From positions 1 through 11,972 of the forward strand of contig CAYWFF010000028.1 of the NCBI GenBank assembly GCA_964458085.1: 11,972 bases of DNA. Direction: 5' to 3'. Origin of the DNA: CAYWFF01 sp964458085. GTDB taxonomy: Bacteria > Patescibacteriota > Microgenomatia > UBA8517. Shown piece by piece: positions 1-6,058 of the stretch (positions are counted from its first letter, which is position 1; each line of letters opens with the position of its first letter). The translations under genes were made by a program, and so were the position numbers. The notes under the pieces were generated by a model, which did no database searches, was not told the DNA's origin, and was given only the letters and a program-made list of their open reading frames with translations.

Positions 1-47
1 GAGTTATACTACTCCACTAAAGCAATACCGATATAGTTTTTTACTAT

Positions 48-63
48 TACAATTTAAATTGTA
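48..63 (+). promoter_or_regulatory. -10 hexamer inside a 16-bp perfect palindrome at a start codon
   Basis: TACAATTTAAATTGTA is a perfect 16-bp palindrome whose last base is the A of the downstream ATG. Its left end is a good -10 hexamer (TACAAT, 48-53). I see no convincing -35 at 16-18 bp upstream. Transcription would start about 2-4 nt before the ATG, so the mRNA would be almost leaderless. The palindrome could be an operator for a dimeric repressor; that is inference from symmetry alone. Confidence 0.45.
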
Positions 64-314
64 TGAATAAAACAGCAAAATCAATAGTCCTTGCAGCCGC
101 ACTAACAGTCGCGGCTACTTCTCATGCCTCCGCAAATTACGGACAAGGTCAATACGGCCAAGGAACAGTTTTGGGTAAAGGTGAAGAAGTTGAGATAACT
201 TATGATTTAAAAGAAACAGGTTTGGCTGAAAACTTAACTGCAGTTTCTCTTGGACTTCTGGCAGGTGCTTTTTACTTTTACTATAAAGCACGTAAGGAAC
301 CTTCTTTCAGGTAA
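63..314 (+). CDS. Small exported protein with LKETG sorting-like C-terminal anchor
   Basis: 83 residues. The N-terminus is a signal peptide: a Lys-containing start, a hydrophobic stretch at about 8-19, and a likely cleavage after the Ala-rich segment ending near residue 24 (SHASA). The mature part begins with a YGQGQYGQG repeat, then a short acidic stretch. The C-terminus reads LKETG (residues 49-53), a hydrophobic segment at about 58-74, and a basic tail KARK. That order (LPXTG-like pentapeptide, membrane span, positive tail) is the layout of sortase substrates. The mature chain would be only about 30 residues, so this could be a small surface peptide. The pentapeptide has Lys in place of Pro, so an ordinary C-terminal membrane anchor is the alternative. 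No Shine-Dalgarno is visible. No sortase gene is in the window. I do not recognise a named family. Confidence 0.75.
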   Translation: MNKTAKSIVLAAALTVAATSHASANYGQGQYGQGTVLGKGEEVEITYDLKETGLAENLTAVSLGLLAGAFYFYYKARKEPSFR

Positions 315-345
315 GTGAAACGCCTGGAAGGCGAGTTTGAAGGCG

Positions 346-389
346 GAGGAGAGAACGCTGACAACACTTCTAAAAAGCATTTTCTCCTC
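346..389. terminator. 14-bp imperfect hairpin between converging genes
   Basis: The arm at 346-359 (GAGGAGAGAACGCT) pairs with 376-389 (AGCATTTTCTCCTC) with one G-T wobble and one mismatch. No T-run follows directly. A second, weaker GC stem around 431-445 is followed by TTTTTT at 447-452. The region lies between a plus-strand and a minus-strand gene that converge, so a two-way terminator is plausible. The DNA from 315 to 477 otherwise shows no gene. Confidence 0.35.
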
Positions 390-477
390 TGTCCTCAAAA
401 AGGGCAAAGACTCTCTTATTTTTATTCCCATTCTGCCCGGGAGAGGATTTTTTGTCCCTAAAAAAGCACTTTAAAAA

Positions 478-684
478 TTAGTCAGTGAGATGGAGGTGAG
501 ATTCGATTTTTTGCACTCTATTGTGAATAAGATCTTTTTCTTCCCGCATATCACGAATCTCTTTAAGAATATCGGATAAAACATCCATAATATCACTTTT
601 CATTTGCTGAAGCTCGTCTTTGGTAGCGAAAACTTCTTTCATTCGGTTTTCAATCTCATCCAGATTTTTCTCAGAAATAATCAT
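478..684 (-). CDS. Small coiled-coil protein, function unknown
   Basis: 68 residues, highly charged and without cysteine or proline. Heptad-like spacing of Ile/Leu/Met runs through nearly the whole chain (roughly residues 9-62), so it should form one long amphipathic helix or coiled coil. There is no signal peptide and no membrane segment, so it is probably cytoplasmic. Short proteins of this look (MKEVFATKDEL followed by charged heptads) are, to my recollection, frequent in Microgenomates genomes and usually lie near small genes. I cannot name a function. The start is supported by a consensus promoter whose -10 ends 5 nt upstream of the ATG, which implies a leaderless mRNA. It converges with the small exported gene to the left. 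Confidence 0.7.
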   Translation of the reverse strand: MIISEKNLDEIENRMKEVFATKDELQQMKSDIMDVLSDILKEIRDMREEKDLIHNRVQKIESHLHLTD

Positions 685-689
685 ATCTC

Positions 690-718
690 ATTTAAACACT
701 GGAGGTCGGGTTAGTCAA
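690..718 (-). promoter_or_regulatory. Sigma-70-type promoter for the coiled-coil gene
   Basis: On the minus strand, TTGACT (713-718) and TTAAAT (690-695) are separated by exactly 17 bp. Only 5 nt lie between the -10 and the ATG at 682-684, so the predicted start of transcription falls on the start codon. Confidence 0.6.
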
Positions 719-728
719 TGAACCGGTT

Positions 729-758
729 TTTACTTTCTTGCTCACCCAAGAAAGTAAA
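729..758. repeat. TTTACTTTCTTG hairpin repeat, copy 1
   Basis: TTTACTTTCTTG (729-740) and CAAGAAAGTAAA (747-758) form a perfect 12-bp stem with a 6-nt loop, followed by CAAAGAAGGGCGG. The same plan recurs at 6357-6386, so this is a dispersed repeat. Similar TTACTTTCTTTG / CAAAGAAAGTAA palindromes are found between genes in many bacteria (recollection, not searched). Confidence 0.6.
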
Positions 759-1123
759 CAAAGAAGGGCGGTCAGAAGAAATGGAATAGTTCGCAAGTTC
801 AGTCATTTATGTCACTCAGTTCAAAATTGAGTCAGACAATTGTGTACCACGGTCTGTCTCAAGTTTTCATTTCGTGACACTTAAAGGAATTCTTTCACTT
901 GCTCAAAATTACATTTCTTAAGGCATTGAAAATTTAAGCAACGCAAAAAACACGGTGGGAAAGAAAAAAACTTTACTGATAGAAAAGTATTTACAGCTAA
1001 CAGTTAACTGTTAAACGGTTAATCAGTGTATATACCTTTCTGTCTGCAAAGGACAGAGCTCTTTTGCCATGTAAGAGTTCTTTGACCGCTTTTGATTAGA
1101 TCGTCAGAAGTTGACGGGCTTTA

Positions 1124-1144
1124 ATCCTGAGCTTGTCGAAGGAT
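1124..1144. repeat. REP-like palindrome
   Basis: The complement reads TCCTTCGACAAGCTCAGGA, a short interspersed palindrome very common between genes in many phyla. ATCCT (1124-1128) pairs with AGGAT (1140-1144). Confidence 0.55.
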
Positions 1145-1310
1145 GAACTTACATGAAGAGTTGCACGTTTACATGTGCATACAGTGAGCATTCGAAGAAT
1201 GTGAACGAGTGCCCCTCGTTATCGCAGCTTGAGGTGTGTACGAATAGTACTGAAAAGCCGAAAGCTAAGATGAGTGGGGCAGATTCCATTTAAAGAATGC
1301 TTAATAAATT

Positions 1311-1377
1311 GCAAAGCAGAATTCTATATTAGATAGTACTCAGTAAACCCATAAGGGACTAAAGAGTACTGCTTTGC
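1311..1377. repeat. Nested inverted repeat
   Basis: GCAAAGCAG (1311-1319) is complementary to CTGCTTTGC (1369-1377). Inside it AGTACTC (1335-1341) pairs with GAGTACT (1364-1370), and CCC (1348-1350) with GGG (1355-1357). The left side carries about 15 unpaired extra bases. It could fold as DNA cruciform or RNA. Confidence 0.5.
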
Positions 1378-1404
1378 AGTAGAAAAGTGGAAATCTATTA
1401 AAAT

Positions 1405-1471
1405 TAGTGTTGGAATAGGAGTTGGAATTAGCTTTGGCTAAATCTAAAACTAACACCAATACTAGTTTTTT
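1405..1471 (+). terminator. 28-bp hairpin followed by six Ts
   Basis: The arms 1405-1432 and 1437-1464 pair imperfectly over 28 bp with a 4-nt TTTG loop. On the plus strand the hairpin is followed by TTTTTT (1466-1471), as in an intrinsic terminator. It lies just past the end of the minus-strand toxin gene, where the hairpin could also stop transcription in that direction, though the T-run there is poor. Its GTTGGAAT units resemble, but do not match, the 10-bp repeats to the right. Confidence 0.45.
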
Positions 1472-1518
1472 GTGGCAAACGGTACATTTCCTCTAATTTG
1501 AGCGAGCCCGCTCTGGAA

Positions 1519-1794
1519 TTATTTGTAAACTTGGTTATGAGTACCGATATCCAGAAGAAGAATAGAGTTATCAGAAGTCTTTTGATAAATAACCCTAACA
1601 TCTCCTGTTATCGAAAAGGACCATAATCCTAACTTTGTACCTTTGAGTGGATGATTGTGAAGAAGTGGATTATCCGGGTTTTCAGAAAATAAAGCGATTC
1701 TATTGTCAAATTTTTCTGAAATACGAAGATAGGGATTTATCCGTTTGTCAAAATGTTTGAGAAATTGTTTACTGTACTGAATTTTTATTACCAT
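1519..1794 (-). CDS. RelE/YafQ-family toxin (type II toxin-antitoxin)
   Basis: 91 residues, the normal length for a RelE-superfamily mRNA interferase. These toxins cut mRNA, usually at the ribosome, until bound by their antitoxin. Family-like features are the NPLLHNHPLKG segment (about 42-52), the GLWSFSITGDVRVIY strand pair (about 56-70) with R67, and the C-terminal DIGTHNQVY (about 82-90). His and Arg/Lys residues suited to catalysis are kept (H48, K51, R67, H86). It overlaps the end of the antitoxin gene by 26 bp in another frame, so translation is probably coupled. It has no Shine-Dalgarno of its own. It looks intact. Confidence 0.85.
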   Translation of the reverse strand: MVIKIQYSKQFLKHFDKRINPYLRISEKFDNRIALFSENPDNPLLHNHPLKGTKLGLWSFSITGDVRVIYQKTSDNSILLLDIGTHNQVYK

Positions 1795-2068
1795 GTAGAT
1801 GGTTAAGTAATTCTTCTACACTATTTGCAGTATAAACTTTTTCTTTGCCCGATTTAATATCGGCAAGCATTTTTTCATACCGAGCTTCTGCATCGGGGAA
1901 TAGCATTTCTTCCTGAGTGACGCTAATTTTGATTTCCTTATTGGATAGTTTTTTTGTCAAAAACCGTATTACTTCCTGCAGGGAAGAGAAGCCGTATTCT
2001 TTGGCAACTTTCTCAGCGGAAGTTTTTAATTTATCATCCATTGGTACTTGCAATATTACACGTCCCAT
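1769..2068 (-). CDS. RelB/DinJ-like ribbon-helix-helix antitoxin
   Basis: 99 residues from the chosen start. The N-terminus (MGRVILQVPMDDKLKTSAEKVAKEYGF, written here as two parts: MGRVILQVPMDD and KLKTSAEKVAKEYGF) looks like a DNA-binding beta strand plus two helices of the ribbon-helix-helix fold. The acidic, helical C-terminal half should wrap the toxin. An ATG two codons upstream (2072-2074) is possible. I prefer 2068 because the -10 hexamer at 2078-2083 puts the transcription start at about 2070-2072, inside or past the upstream ATG. The antitoxin is first in the pair and probably represses its own promoter, as usual for this family. Confidence 0.82.
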   Translation of the reverse strand: MGRVILQVPMDDKLKTSAEKVAKEYGFSSLQEVIRFLTKKLSNKEIKISVTQEEMLFPDAEARYEKMLADIKSGKEKVYTANSVEELLNHLHGNKNSVQ

Positions 2069-2077
2069 ATGCATACT

Positions 2078-2106
2078 ATTGTATTGGTTTGGTATGGACT
2101 AGTCAA
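2078..2106 (-). promoter_or_regulatory. Promoter of the RelB/RelE-type operon with flanking palindromes
   Basis: Minus strand: TTGACT (2101-2106), a 17-bp spacer, then TACAAT (2078-2083). Two perfect 8-bp palindromes bracket it: GACTAGTC (2097-2104) over the -35 and TATGCATA (2068-2075) over the start codons. They are natural candidates for binding of the ribbon-helix-helix antitoxin. The mRNA would be leaderless or nearly so. Confidence 0.6.
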
Positions 2107-2110
2107 GATA

Positions 2111-2165
2111 TTTTGTTACCAATTGTAACTGATTTAAACAAGTTTTAACCGATTTTAACTAATCG
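2111..2165. repeat. 10-bp repeat array, T-tract orientation (array B)
   Basis: Five units in strict 10-nt register: TTTTGTTACC, AATTGTAACT, GATTTAAACA, AGTTTTAACC, GATTTTAACT. They are reverse complements of the RGTTNAAAYY units in the other arrays. The array starts 5 bp beyond the toxin-antitoxin -35. No clear matching left arm lies on the far side of that operon. Confidence 0.65.
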
Positions 2166-2180
2166 GCTCCAGTGCGGGCT

Positions 2181-2295
2181 TGCTCAGCGAAAGACAACTT
2201 CCCACGAGGGTGGAAACCCAAAGGGGACAGAAGTTGTCTGTCATCAAAATGGGGGAAATATGAGCAGTTCTAAGTTTATCAGCAGCGTGGCTGAT
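2181..2295. ncRNA. Candidate structured element upstream of the GC-rich cassette
   Basis: TGCTCA (2181-2186) pairs with TGAGCA (2261-2266), enclosing a perfect 10-bp stem AGACAACTTC (2192-2201) / GAAGTTGTCT (2230-2239). That stem holds CCC/GGG pairs with alternative partners. A separate hairpin ATCAGC (2278-2283) / GCTGAT (2290-2295) follows. The nested layout suggests a folded RNA, strand uncertain. I do not recognise a known RNA family. Confidence 0.35.
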
Positions 2296-2350
2296 GGAAC
2301 TCCTTCATTTACCTTACGGGATTTCTCTGGGGACCGAAGTGGTTACAAAT

Positions 2351-2420
2351 AGTTAAAATTAGTCAGAGTCAGTCAAAGTTTGTTAAAACAAATTTCAACT
2401 AATTCCAACTAATTTATACT
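2351..2420. repeat. 10-bp repeat fold-back without a gene (array C)
   Basis: Four A-tract units (AGTTAAAATT, AGTCAGAGTC, AGTCAAAGTT, TGTTAAAACA; 2351-2390) are followed at once by three T-tract units (AATTTCAACT, AATTCCAACT, AATTTATACT; 2391-2420). The two halves are near reverse complements, so the array can fold back on itself. The 10-nt register is exact throughout. Confidence 0.75.
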
Positions 2421-2454
2421 AAATGTTTGTAATTATTTCAGTCCTCAGGGATGT

Positions 2455-2949
2455 TTGTGCAATAGCACAAGCTGGCTTCGATGCCAATTCCAAACCTCAT
2501 AATGAGGTAGGGGTAAAGATTCTCAACGCTATGCGCGGAGAATCGACTGGTGATCAACCAGTATATAAATATGAGACTGAGTTTGACTCGGGAACGCTTT
2601 GCTTGGAGTGGATAACCAAGTGGAGATTCAAACCTATCCTATAGCCAAAGTGCATCTTGTGCTTTGGTTAAATCGTACCTGCTTTTTAGCGGTACAAGGT
2701 CGGTGGAGGCTATCCATCGTTACTCCGTGAGGAGAAATATAGTGGGAAGGAAAACTGGCGGTTGGCAACAACTGCGCAGGTTACCTACCGCAAGGTTGGA
2801 CTTCTCGGGTGCGAATCGCATCCTTTAACCGTGAGGTTAAAAAGCCAGGTGGCACGATTCCGGGGAAATACATCCTCGTTGGGCGAATGCTGAAACGTAC
2901 GAGATTAAGCAGCACTTGCTGGCTTAATCCAAGCTCTGGGAGGAGCTTG
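2455..2949 (+). ncRNA. Hairpin-packed leader of the lipoprotein gene
   Basis: Perfect short stems follow one another: TTGTGC/GCACAA (2455-2470), ACCTC/GAGGT (2494-2508), GATTCTC/GAGAATC (2518-2544), ACTGGT/ACCAGT (2546-2562), CCAAAG/CTTTGG (2645-2667), GTACC plus GC with GC plus GGTAC (2675-2695), CTCC/GGAG on a GTGA tetraloop (2723-2734), GCGGT/ACCGC (2758-2791), GGGTGCG/CGCATCC (2807-2823), TTTAACC/GGTTAAA on a GTGA tetraloop (2824-2841), an 11-bp stem with one bulge (2903-2929), and CAAGCTC/GAGCTTG (2930-2949). GNRA loops and unbroken spacing suggest a folded 5' leader rather than protein. A 73-codon ORF here (2423-2644) has a composition unlike a real gene and is threaded by these stems. 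Confidence 0.5.
2930..2949 (+). promoter_or_regulatory. Shine-Dalgarno inside a hairpin
   Basis: CAAGCTC (2930-2936) pairs with GAGCTTG (2943-2949). The ribosome site GGGAGGAG (2938-2945) lies in the loop and first bases of the 3' arm, 6 nt before the ATG at 2952. Folding would partly hide it, so translation could be tuned by this stem. Confidence 0.55.
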
Positions 2950-2951
2950 AA

Positions 2952-4415
2952 ATGAAGAAACTTTGGTTTGTTTTAAGTATATTGTTGGCGTTAACGCTGC
3001 TTCTAACTAGTTGCGAAGGGGGGGTAACCCAAGAGCAGGTCCAGCAGATTGTTGCAACGGCAAACGCGCCGGTGCAACAGGATTTGTCCAGTCTGCGGAA
3101 CGAGATCGCCGCGATGCCGACCCAGCAGACTGATACCCGAGCGGTCCCGCCGGCGATTGGCGAGAGCGAGAGTAAGGAGACCTATCCGGCTCCTGAAGAA
3201 TCAACACCAACTGCGCGTGTGGTTGAAGCAACTTCAGTTCCTCCGACGTCAGAAGTCGAGATAGAGGTTGTCGGCACGACCACTCCGCAACCCGCGGGAC
3301 CGACCGCGACACCTTGGCCGTCGATTTTTGTCCGTAAGGGCGAAATTGCCATGGTTCAGGTTGGTTACTCCGTCGTAGGGGATATCGACATCTGCACTAC
3401 AAAGGAGCCTAACTCCTGCGTGAAGACGTATGATGACGATCCTCTAACCACTGGAGTTTGGACATTCGATGAGAGTGCTTTCGTCCGCCTTCCTTTCGGG
3501 GATGGTTGGCTCGAGCATGTGAGCGATCCGCAGATCTTCGTGGACGCTCAGCTTTCGGACGGGTGCGGCGATGGCTGCGAAAAGGTCGACCTTCTGGTCT
3601 ATCCTGACGACGCCAGCAAGTTCGGCCTCTCAGTGAGCGCCCAGGTACAGGCGACCCAGACCGTGGCCTCTGTTACCGAAACGCCCGACCCGACCCAGAC
3701 CGTGCAGCCGGTGGTGGTCATTACGGACACCTACTGGTTCTTGCCGAGTTGGGCGGAAGTGCTTCCACAAGAAGTACAAGATCGCGCCCAACTGCAGGTC
3801 GCAGCCACGGACGTTCAGGCATGGATGGCCCCAGAGGTCTTGCCTCTAGTCCCACCGGAAGTACTGGTTTACCAGACGCCCCCGCAGGATTGCGTGCAGC
3901 GTGATGACCCGCAAGATAGCTGCACCACGATGAGGCTCCAGCCTATCTCGTACCATGACGTAGAGATCGCCCCCGTGCAAATGCTGCGCATGACCGGCGA
4001 TGCCATCAGCATCCGCTGGTCCGATTCTGGCGAGCTCTTGGCTGCACGGTCAGACGGGGATCAAAAGCACGACCTCTGGCTCGTGCTGAACATGTCGTCG
4101 ATAACTCAGACGGTCGACATTAATGCCTCCTACGGCAGCGACCGGTCCTGGTACACCGCTACGGTGACCTGGACACCTGAGTTGGTCGACGAGTTGAACC
4201 GCCAGGCCTTGCAGGATTTCAACCTGCAAGAGCGCGACCCGTCGGATTTCGCCGCCACACCCGTCCCGAACTGCGAGTCTGCGGTGGGTTGCAGCTACTC
4301 GAACGTGAGGGTTGTAGTGATCTTTGACGACCGGGTGCAGGTCTACACCGCGAAGTGGTTTGAGAATCAGACTCCGCACTGGGAGGCTTTCGAGCCAACC
4401 AGTTACGAGCGGTAG
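2952..4415 (+). CDS. Exported lipoprotein with Thr/Pro linkers, function unknown
   Basis: 487 residues. Signal peptide with lipobox LTSC (18-21), so Cys21 should be lipid-modified and the protein tethered to the outer face of the membrane. Residues about 26-56 look like a short coiled coil. Low-complexity Thr/Pro/Glu linkers follow at about 57-123 and again at about 231-256. Between and after them lie two Trp-rich, beta-looking globular parts (about 124-230 and 257-487). Cysteines come in close pairs (148/156, 205/209, 314/324, 441/447), which suggests disulfides and an extracellular location. I recognise no enzyme motif. The gene is clearly GC-richer than the flanking genes and has a strong Shine-Dalgarno. 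It is followed 358 bp later by another exported protein of like composition. A structural or binding role on the cell surface is my inference. Confidence 0.85.
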   Translation: MKKLWFVLSILLALTLLLTSCEGGVTQEQVQQIVATANAPVQQDLSSLRNEIAAMPTQQTDTRAVPPAIGESESKETYPAPEESTPTARVVEATSVPPTSEVEIEVVGTTTPQPAGPTATPWPSIFVRKGEIAMVQVGYSVVGDIDICTTKEPNSCVKTYDDDPLTTGVWTFDESAFVRLPFGDGWLEHVSDPQIFVDAQLSDGCGDGCEKVDLLVYPDDASKFGLSVSAQVQATQTVASVTETPDPTQTVQPVVVITDTYWFLPSWAEVLPQEVQDRAQLQVAATDVQAWMAPEVLPLVPPEVLVYQTPPQDCVQRDDPQDSCTTMRLQPISYHDVEIAPVQMLRMTGDAISIRWSDSGELLAARSDGDQKHDLWLVLNMSSITQTVDINASYGSDRSWYTATVTWTPELVDELNRQALQDFNLQERDPSDFAATPVPNCESAVGCSYSNVRVVVIFDDRVQVYTAKWFENQTPHWEAFEPTSYER

Positions 4416-4773
4416 TAAGCTCTCGACCATGAACAGTGGTCTTAACCTTCAGTAAGTTGAATAGTGCTGTCTGATGCTACTAAGCATCACGCCCTCGACA
4501 GAGCGCGGCGCCGGTCTGTGATCTTCCTGCTGCCTTTGGGTGGTACGGATAGGACGTAGTCCAGATCAATACAGGTGCGGCACATTTGCTTTGTCATTAT
4601 GAGTGGCTTAAAGCACTTCATTCAACGCAGTTAAACTGGAGGATTTAGTTTGCTCCGTTAAAAGAGCACGGGCAAAACCCGTTACCCGTTGCTTCTAGCT
4701 CGAAAGAGTGTAGGAGTGGACGAATCGCCCCGTTAGAGACCTGTTTCCAATCTTAAATAAGAGGAGGTTGAAT
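4416..4773 (+). other. Hairpin-rich intergenic leader with strong Shine-Dalgarno
   Basis: No gene. Stems: GACCA/TGGTC (4425-4441, 7-nt loop), TGATGC/GCATCA (4472-4489), TGCTC/GAGCA (4651-4668), ACGGG/CCCGT (4668-4682), and CTC/GAG on a GAAA tetraloop (4699-4708). GAGGAGG at 4761-4767 lies 6 nt before the ATG at 4774 and fixes that start. The style matches the leader at 2455-2949. No T-run terminator is seen between the two genes, so they may share a transcript. Confidence 0.5.
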
Positions 4774-5613
4774 ATGAGTAAGCGAACTTTGCTCAATGTT
4801 GGAACCCTCGCGCTTGCAGTTCTGCTCGCGCTTGGATTTGTTTATGCAATAGGCATGGCCGCGTCAAACGACGTCTGTCAGATCACTCCCAACGTAGGTC
4901 CCGAATGGAACCACGTTTGGTCCGGCGTTGACTGTGATCCTGCCCTCGTCAAAGAGGAGTGGATTCACTACGATTTCGGCGACCACCAGTCGGTCGACCT
5001 CTGGGTCACCGATTCAGGTGAGGTTTCGGTAGAGCATTGGTACTCCCACCCGGGTGGTACCTTTACAGTTACTGTTACGCGCGTGAGCGATGGGGGGTTT
5101 CTTGGTTCGACGACCCTAACACTCGCCCCGTTCACGGCCACGCCAACTGCTACAGCAGAACCGACGACGACTCTGACCCCCACGGTCACAGTTACGGCCA
5201 CGCCTGAACCCACCGCTACCTTGACTCCGACGGTCTCTAGCACTGCCTTGCCGCCGCGTGCCACGCCGACAGAAACTCCAACAGCTACCCCCGAGTCGGA
5301 GGAGATCAATTGCACCACTGAGGTGCAGGATGGTGAGCTAGTAAACAAAAAGCTCTTCAGCTTTTCCTGCACGCAGGTGTGGAACGAATGGGGGAACGTC
5401 GATTTCGGTGACAACACTGGGGTAGACGTTTATTTCAACTCGGACGGGCATGCGACGACCGACCACGCTTATAAGTACGAAGTGGGTAATATTACCACCT
5501 ACGATGATGCGGCATTGAGCGTGAAAGAAGGGGAGTACGTATTTCCCTTCGAGGTCGTCATCGACGACCGGCCGTTCTCGTTCCAACTCTACCTTCCCCT
5601 CGTGGGTCGGTAG
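4774..5613 (+). CDS. Secreted protein with two PKD-like domains and Thr/Pro linker
   Basis: 279 residues from the ATG that follows the GAGGAGG site; an in-frame TTG at 4768 overlaps that site and is rejected. The signal peptide has its hydrophobic core at about 10-29 and a likely cleavage near residue 30. Two related domains follow. The first has C35, C54, then YDFGD (66-70) and an HPGGTFTVTVT strand. The second has C180, C199, then VDFGD (209-213). Both pairs of Cys are exactly 19 residues apart, which supports duplication. DFGD, an aromatic/His turn and a TVTV strand resemble PKD domains, which serve in adhesion or as spacers in surface proteins. A TPTAT-rich linker (about 121-174) joins them. 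The C-terminus LYLPLVGR resembles an ending I recall from Chloroflexota secreted proteins; its role is unknown to me. The gene is GC-rich like its upstream neighbour. Confidence 0.85.
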   Translation: MSKRTLLNVGTLALAVLLALGFVYAIGMAASNDVCQITPNVGPEWNHVWSGVDCDPALVKEEWIHYDFGDHQSVDLWVTDSGEVSVEHWYSHPGGTFTVTVTRVSDGGFLGSTTLTLAPFTATPTATAEPTTTLTPTVTVTATPEPTATLTPTVSSTALPPRATPTETPTATPESEEINCTTEVQDGELVNKKLFSFSCTQVWNEWGNVDFGDNTGVDVYFNSDGHATTDHAYKYEVGNITTYDDAALSVKEGEYVFPFEVVIDDRPFSFQLYLPLVGR

Positions 5614-5654
5614 CGATTTAGACTCCGCGGCTTCCGGAGGTTCCACTTTAAAAT

Positions 5655-5682
5655 AAACTCGCGAAGCTTTGAAGCGAGTTTT
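5655..5682. terminator. Intrinsic terminator after the GC-rich cassette
   Basis: AAACTCGC (5655-5662) pairs with GCGAGTTT (5674-5681), an 8-bp stem with an 11-nt loop. TTTT (5679-5682) ends it on the plus side, and AAA-rich sequence precedes it. A CTCCG/CGGAG stem lies just upstream (about 5621-5638). Confidence 0.6.
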
Positions 5683-5697
5683 ACATATGTATGCACA

Positions 5698-5820
5698 CCC
5701 TCGCCATGACCAGATGATGGTTGTGACTCTAGGCAGATCTAATAGTGATCTGACGAGGGATCGAGACCGAAAGGTTTCGAAAAAACGTCACTGCGACCAA
5801 GTCTAACTTGGGTGGCAGTC
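5698..5820 (+). ncRNA. Candidate structured RNA with three-way junction
   Basis: CCCTCG (5698-5703) pairs with CGAGGG (5754-5759) and encloses CCAT/ATGG (5704-5720) and CAGATC/GATCTG (5734-5752), a three-way junction. Next comes an 8-bp stem on a GAAA tetraloop, TCGAGACC (5761-5768) with GGTTTCGA (5773-5780). Its one irregular pair is G-U in plus-strand RNA. Last is ACTGC/GCAGT (5790-5819) enclosing CCAAGT/ACTTGG. I recognise no known family. Confidence 0.4.
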
Positions 5821-5829
5821 TCATCTGAG

Positions 5830-5930
5830 ATTGCTTCGTATTCCGATTTACATCGGAAAACTCGCAATGACAAATACCTTGTCTTCCTGAATTTATTTCA
5901 GGATATAGAGATTCCGAAACAAGTTCGGAA
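5830..5930. repeat. Three tandem REP-like palindromes
   Basis: ATTGC (5830-5834) with GCAAT (5864-5868) around TTCCGAT/ATCGGAA (5841-5858). TCCTGAA/TTCAGGA (5885-5903). TTCCGAA/TTCGGAA (5912-5930). These are familiar interspersed repeats; read as protein on the minus strand they give HSELVSES and CHCEFSDV, hallmarks of spurious ORFs made of such repeats. Confidence 0.65.
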
Positions 5931-5952
5931 TGACAGAAAAAAGACAAGAAAA

Positions 5953-6022
5953 CTCAGTGTTGGAAGACATTGAGAAAAAAGCACACAAAGCAACTCACGT
6001 TGCTGACCAAGCTTTGCGCTTG
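5953..6022 (+). other. Chain of three small hairpins
   Basis: CTCAGTG/CATTGAG (5953-5974; its one irregular pair is G-U in plus-strand RNA), AGCAAC/GTTGCT on a 4-nt loop (5989-6004), and CAAGC/GCTTG (6008-6022). They lead into the larger element at 6059. No gene is credible here. Confidence 0.4.
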
Positions 6023-6058
6023 AGTCCGGCGACTTTGCTGCCTAGTGTGTTTAAACAA

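Larger units (their letters stand above)
759..1518. other. Noncoding region with scattered palindromes
   Basis: No credible gene. Stems seen: 814-821 with 825-832 (ACTCAGTT / AATTGAGT, one G-T wobble). A 16-bp perfect palindrome TAACAGTTAACTGTTA at 998-1013, framed by ACTGAT (975-980) and ATCAGT (1022-1027). CATTC / GAATG around 1189-1201. TGCCCC near 1210 is complementary to GGGGCA near 1276-1281. The rest is low-complexity A/T sequence. It may hold one or more small RNAs, but I recognise none. Confidence 0.4.

Noticed and set aside
2423..2644. 73-codon ORF after array C
   Set aside because: It is threaded by perfect hairpins, has no Shine-Dalgarno, matches no family I know, and begins at the edge of the repeat. 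A structured leader explains it better.
2800..2830. tRNA-like T-arm (GGGTGCGAAT)
   Set aside because: No acceptor stem, D-arm or anticodon arm can be placed around it.
4050..5646. Long minus-strand ORFs opposite the two GC-rich genes
   Set aside because: They are antisense shadows in GC-rich DNA. The plus frames have signal peptides, domains and Shine-Dalgarno sites.
5729..5947. 72-codon minus-strand ORF with HSELVSES and CHCEFSDV
   Set aside because: These peptides are translations of common interspersed palindromes, not a gene.
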